A DNA stretch of 34,871 bases from Methanobacteriota archaeon (lineage in GTDB: Archaea; Thermoplasmatota; Thermoplasmata; Methanomassiliicoccales; Methanomethylophilaceae), in NCBI GenBank assembly GCA_012719315.1, contig JAAYAP010000011.1, positions 1 through 34,871 of the forward strand, written 5' to 3'. The position numbers and the translations under genes are program-made. This document shows, one piece after another, positions 32,162 to 34,871 of this stretch. The notes under the pieces are model-generated. The model did no database searches. It had not been told where the DNA came from and saw only the letters and a list, made by a program, of their open reading frames with translations. The first letter of the stretch is position 1, and each line of letters opens with the position of its first letter.

Positions 32162-32387
32162 AGGTCTGGGGAGGCACAGCAATTCTCCCTGTTCACTGAT
32201 TCACTATCACAATCATATACTCCCGTTGAAACGGGAAATACGTCCCGGTCCCCCGCCGTCCGACACACGGCCGCCGGATCCGGATGAAACAGATAAGGGA
32301 AGCACAGGAGGCACACGGCCACAGACGCCGGGCGTCCTTTCGGAGCGTACTGCGGAACGGCAGGCAGAAGAGCAGGAAGTTGTAACC
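32162..32387 (+). other. Structured non-coding stretch, probable dnaG 5' leader or small RNA
   Basis: The 271-base gap between the YhaN-like gene and dnaG is the longest in the window. It begins AT-rich and turns GC-rich. Short perfect hairpins are visible: TCCCGT-TGAA-ACGGGA at 32221-32236 and GACGC-CGG-GCGTC near 32330. A 79-codon frame at 32157-32396 lacks the local third-position GC bias, so I do not call it a gene. I see no RNase P, SRP RNA or tRNA consensus. Confidence 0.4.
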
Positions 32388-32410
32388 TCCCTCTAATCCT
32401 AACAGAGGGA
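32388..32410 (+). promoter_or_regulatory. Hairpin covering the dnaG ribosome-binding site
   Basis: TCCCTCT (32388-32394) pairs perfectly with AGAGGGA (32404-32410) across a nine-base loop. The 3' arm is the purine-rich ribosome-binding site, four bases before the dnaG ATG at 32415, so the hairpin would hide it in the mRNA. Confidence 0.55.
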
Positions 32411-32414
32411 ATAA

Positions 32415-33983
32415 ATGATCGTAGATCCAAACGCAATGAAATATCTGATAAAGGCGAAGATAACGGCCGACGGCATCGTCGAGAAACCGGATGTCGTCGG
32501 AGCCATCTTCGGACAGACGGAAGGCCTGCTCGGCGACGACCTGGACCTCAGGGACCTCCAGAAATCCGGCCGCATCGGCCGCATCGAAGCGGAAGTCGCC
32601 TCCAAGGGCGGCAAGTCCGAGGGCGTGGTCTATATGGCCTCCTCGCTCGACCAGGTCGAGACGGTGATCCTCGCCTCCGCGCTCGAGACCATCGACCGCA
32701 TCGGGCCCTGCAAGGCCGCCATCCGCGTGCTGAGCATCGAGGACGTCCGCATCACCAAGAGGGAGAAGGTCGCCGATCGCGCCAAGGAGCTGCTCAACGA
32801 CCTGATCGCGCAGTCGAAGGACACCTCCTACGACATCGCGCAGAACATCAGGCAGGCGGTGCAGGTCGAGGAGATCGTCTCGTACGGCAAGGACAAGTGC
32901 CCCGCCGGACCCGCGGTCAAGGACTCCGAGGCGATCATCATCGTCGAGGGCAGGTCCGACGTGCTCAACCTGCTCAAGGCCGGCATCAAGAACGCGATCG
33001 CCGTCGAGGGCACCAACGTCCCCAAGACGGTCCAGGATCTCTCCCGCGAGCGGGTCACCACGGCTTTCACCGACGGCGACCGCGGCGGCGAGCTCATCCT
33101 CAGGGAGCTCTTCCAGACCGCCGAGATCGACTTCGTCGCCCGCGCTCCGCGCGCCCACGAGGTCGAGGAGCTCACCCCCAAGCAGATCGCCAAATGCCTG
33201 CGCAACAAGGTGCCCGGCAACCAGTACATGGAGATGAACAAGCTCAGCTACGCGGAGAAGGAGCTCAACGAGACGGCCGAGCGCGACATCCGCGAGGGCG
33301 AGCGCGCCGCATCCCGCCGCAACGGGCGCGAGAGCCGCGAGACGGCCCCCGAGGGCCGCCGCAACGGCGCCCGCGACGATAAGGAATCCAAGGAGCGCGA
33401 GGACGCCCGCCGCGAGCGCAGGGAGCGTTTCAGCACCGAGAACGTCGACAAATACAGGAAGAGGACCGCCCGCGAGGCCGAAGAGGCGGCGAAGGGCGGG
33501 GACGAGGCCGACGACGCCAAGCACGCCGAGCCCGTCGAGGAACCGGTCGCGGAGGTCAAGAAGACGACCGCCCGCAAACCGCGCGAGAAGGCCGAACCCG
33601 AGGACAAGCCGCGGGAGAAGGCCGAGACCGAGGACAAGCCCGCCAGGACGCTCAGGGCCAAGAAGGACAGGAACACCAAGACGCTGTCCCCCGAGCAGGA
33701 GGTCTACAGGGACATGCTCCTCGACATGTCGTCCACCCACAACGCCAAGGTGCTGTCCGACGACAACTCCGTGATCAGGGAGGTGGCGGTCAAAGGGCTG
33801 GTCAACTCGCTGAAGGAGGATGCCGAGGGCGTCTCGAAGATTGTCTTCGACGGCGTGATCTCCCAGAGGATCCTCGACGTGTCCGCCGAGAAGGGCATCG
33901 GCATCGTGGTCGGCACCCGCAAGGGCAACATCACCAAGATGCCGGCCGACATCGTGATCTGGACCAAAGAGGACCTCTACTGA
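32415..33983 (+). CDS. dnaG: Archaeal DnaG-type primase / exosome-associated protein
   Basis: This 522-residue protein is archaeal DnaG, which has primase-like TOPRIM activity and also associates with the archaeal RNA exosome as a poly(A)-binding factor. The conserved N-terminus (MKYLIKAKITADGIVEKPDVVGAIFGQTEGLLG) leads to the TOPRIM domain with E178 (VEGRSDV) and D220-x-D222 (TDGDRGG), and the VPGNQYMEM segment. Then comes an unusually long, highly charged low-complexity linker (about residues 280-424), with a ten-residue tandem repeat, before the conserved C-terminal domain (SPEQEVYRDMLL to the end). The ATG follows a ribosome-binding site held in a hairpin. Confidence 0.96.
   Translation: MIVDPNAMKYLIKAKITADGIVEKPDVVGAIFGQTEGLLGDDLDLRDLQKSGRIGRIEAEVASKGGKSEGVVYMASSLDQVETVILASALETIDRIGPCKAAIRVLSIEDVRITKREKVADRAKELLNDLIAQSKDTSYDIAQNIRQAVQVEEIVSYGKDKCPAGPAVKDSEAIIIVEGRSDVLNLLKAGIKNAIAVEGTNVPKTVQDLSRERVTTAFTDGDRGGELILRELFQTAEIDFVARAPRAHEVEELTPKQIAKCLRNKVPGNQYMEMNKLSYAEKELNETAERDIREGERAASRRNGRESRETAPEGRRNGARDDKESKEREDARRERRERFSTENVDKYRKRTAREAEEAAKGGDEADDAKHAEPVEEPVAEVKKTTARKPREKAEPEDKPREKAETEDKPARTLRAKKDRNTKTLSPEQEVYRDMLLDMSSTHNAKVLSDDNSVIREVAVKGLVNSLKEDAEGVSKIVFDGVISQRILDVSAEKGIGIVVGTRKGNITKMPADIVIWTKEDLY
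33576..33635 (+). repeat. 30-bp tandem repeat in the dnaG linker
   Basis: Two in-frame 30-base units encode KPREKAEPED and KPREKAETED. They differ at only four bases, pointing to recent slippage expansion of the charged linker. Confidence 0.8.
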
Positions 33984-33994
33984 AGGTGTGGACG

Positions 33995-34871
33995 ATGACC
34001 GAGAGGAGACCCGTGGAGACCTGGGAGGACGTGGCCGCGCTCGAGAGCACGGCCGGGATCCTGATCCCCGCCGATCCGATGGACCGGGTCCTGGGGCAGG
34101 AGGAGGCGATCGCCTTGGCGAAGATCGCCGCCACCCAGCGCAGGCACCTGCTGCTGGTCGGTCCCCCCGGCACGGGCAAATCGATGATCGCCCGCGCCCT
34201 CTCGCTGAACCTGCCCAAGCCCAAGCAGGAGATCAGGGTCGTCAAGAACCCCGAGAACGCCGAGAGGCCGTTCCTGGAGGTGCTCAACGAGGACCAGGTC
34301 GGCGAGGAGGAGGGCATCCGCACCGAATCGGTCGGCAAGCTGCTGGACCCCGAGATCGCGCCGCCGAACGTGGCGGAGCGCCTCGGGTACATGTGCCGGT
34401 ACTGCCGGACCTATTCGCTGCCGGGGGAGTTCATCTGCCCCTCGTGCCAGAAGAGCAAGATCGACATGGGCGCCAGCAACAACCCCTTCGGGGACCTGCT
34501 GGGCGGTCTGCTGGAATCGGCGATGCCGCAGGTGACCGCGGGCAAGGAGCGGGTGCACACCACCCGGGTCTCGCCCGACGGCATCGAGGAGACGGTGGTC
34601 TTCGAGCGTGCCGACGACAAGATCCGCATGCTCGACGGCAATGCGCTGCAGAGGCGCAGCCAGCTCAACAAGAAGTCCAACCAGAAGGTGCTGGTCAAGC
34701 TCAGGCGCGACCCGTTCGTGATGGCCACGGGGGCTTCCGAGACCGAGCTGCTCGGCGATGTCAGGCACGATCCGTACGGGGGCCACGAGAAGCTCGGCAC
34801 CCCCGCTTACGACAGGGTCGTGGCCGGTTCGATCCACGAGGCGCACGAAGGGGTGCTGTTCATCGACGAGA
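33995..34871 (+). CDS. LonB-like ATP-dependent protease, N-terminal part (cut by the window edge)
   Basis: The 292 residues present belong to the AAA+ domain of an archaeal Lon-type protease, which degrades damaged or regulatory proteins. Walker A is GPPGTGKS (residues 56-63), and the sequence ends inside Walker B (GVLFIDE). Archaeal LonB normally carries two membrane helices between Walker A and B. Here that insertion holds a zinc ribbon instead, C134-x2-C137 and C148-x2-C151 (CRYC and CPSC), and no clear membrane helix. The protease domain with its Ser-Lys dyad lies beyond the window, so Lon identity rests on the N-terminal half. The ATG at 33995 has AGGTG upstream and follows dnaG by 11 bases, suggesting co-transcription. 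An in-frame GTG at 33986 is an alternative. Confidence 0.82.
   Translation, partial: MTERRPVETWEDVAALESTAGILIPADPMDRVLGQEEAIALAKIAATQRRHLLLVGPPGTGKSMIARALSLNLPKPKQEIRVVKNPENAERPFLEVLNEDQVGEEEGIRTESVGKLLDPEIAPPNVAERLGYMCRYCRTYSLPGEFICPSCQKSKIDMGASNNPFGDLLGGLLESAMPQVTAGKERVHTTRVSPDGIEETVVFERADDKIRMLDGNALQRRSQLNKKSNQKVLVKLRRDPFVMATGASETELLGDVRHDPYGGHEKLGTPAYDRVVAGSIHEAHEGVLFIDE

Noticed and set aside
32162-32387. RNase P RNA or SRP RNA in the dnaG leader
   Set aside because: I could not find the conserved core sequences of either RNA on either strand; only short local hairpins are visible.
32157-32396. A 79-codon frame in the dnaG leader
   Set aside because: Its third codon positions lack the strong GC bias of real genes here, the predicted transcription start lies inside it, and no family is recognisable.
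32140-32436. A 98-codon minus-strand frame overlapping the dnaG leader and start
   Set aside because: It overlaps the conserved dnaG start, has no promoter and shows no family resemblance.
34160-34240. Intein in the LonB-like gene, as occurs in some archaeal lon genes
   Set aside because: The sequence through Walker A is uninterrupted and no intein splicing motifs are present in the visible part.
1-34871. CRISPR arrays, tRNA/rRNA genes, insertion sequences or integrases
   Set aside because: No regularly spaced repeats, tRNA-like cloverleaf with a T-loop consensus, rRNA segments or transposase motifs were seen by reading both strands.

Overview
The window looks like chromosomal DNA from a high-GC euryarchaeon, most likely a Methanomassiliicoccales-type methanogen or another member of Thermoplasmata. 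The archaeal signs are an archaeal-type GluRS, archaeal DnaG primase, a LonB-like protease, Trm1, a THEP1-type NTPase, an MptD-type dihydroneopterin aldolase, and TATA boxes about 25 bases upstream of many start codons, several of which look leaderless. Of the 27 complete genes I can read, 26 stop with TGA, one with TAA and none with TAG. That fits the TAG avoidance of pyrrolysine-decoding archaea, although high GC also disfavours TAG and TAA. The lineage call is an inference; no rRNA or methanogenesis gene lies in the window.

Layout. 1-3378: 3'-truncated gltX on the minus strand, divergent from a ubiD-family decarboxylase coupled to a siroheme/4Fe-4S reductase-like protein. 3430-6881 (minus): purA, trm1, a THEP1-like NTPase and mptD. 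6935-10822 (plus): nadA, then trkA-trkH for potassium uptake. 10825-11661 (minus): a TPR-like protein. 11755-13646 (plus): an ABC-type ATPase translationally coupled to a DUF4435 TOPRIM-like protein, the architecture of the PARIS (AriA-AriB) anti-phage system. 13636-15161 (minus): xseA-xseB, a bacterial-type exonuclease VII. 15253-16302: a zinc-ribbon membrane protein and, convergently, a degenerate DEDDh-exonuclease-like protein. 16455-21993 (plus): an AddB-like iron-sulfur nuclease and an AddA-like helicase-nuclease. 22005-24587: a P-type cation ATPase. 24572-25800 (minus): a secreted, membrane-anchored protein coupled to an intact DEDDh exonuclease. 25871-26062: a ThiS/MoaD-like protein ending in Gly-Gly. 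26063-28698 (minus): two cobyric-acid-synthase-like genes, one with an N-terminal cysteine-rich domain and one without the glutaminase half. 28821-32143 (plus): an Mre11/SbcD-like nuclease and a Rad50/YhaN-like ATPase with membrane segments. 32415-34871: dnaG behind a long leader, then the N-terminal part of a LonB-like protease with a zinc ribbon.

How the genes work together. The window is unusually rich in DNA end-processing functions: exonuclease VII, the AddAB-like pair, the Mre11/YhaN-like pair, a DEDDh exonuclease and the PARIS-like pair. The rest are housekeeping genes for purine, NAD, pterin and corrinoid synthesis, tRNA charging and modification, and ion transport. Genes are tightly packed: many operon partners share a 4-base ATGA or GTGA overlap, convergent genes abut or overlap, and several divergent pairs share a palindromic TATA element. 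No tRNA, rRNA, CRISPR array, transposase or integrase was seen. No stretch longer than 300 bases lacks a gene; the longest is the 271-base dnaG leader.
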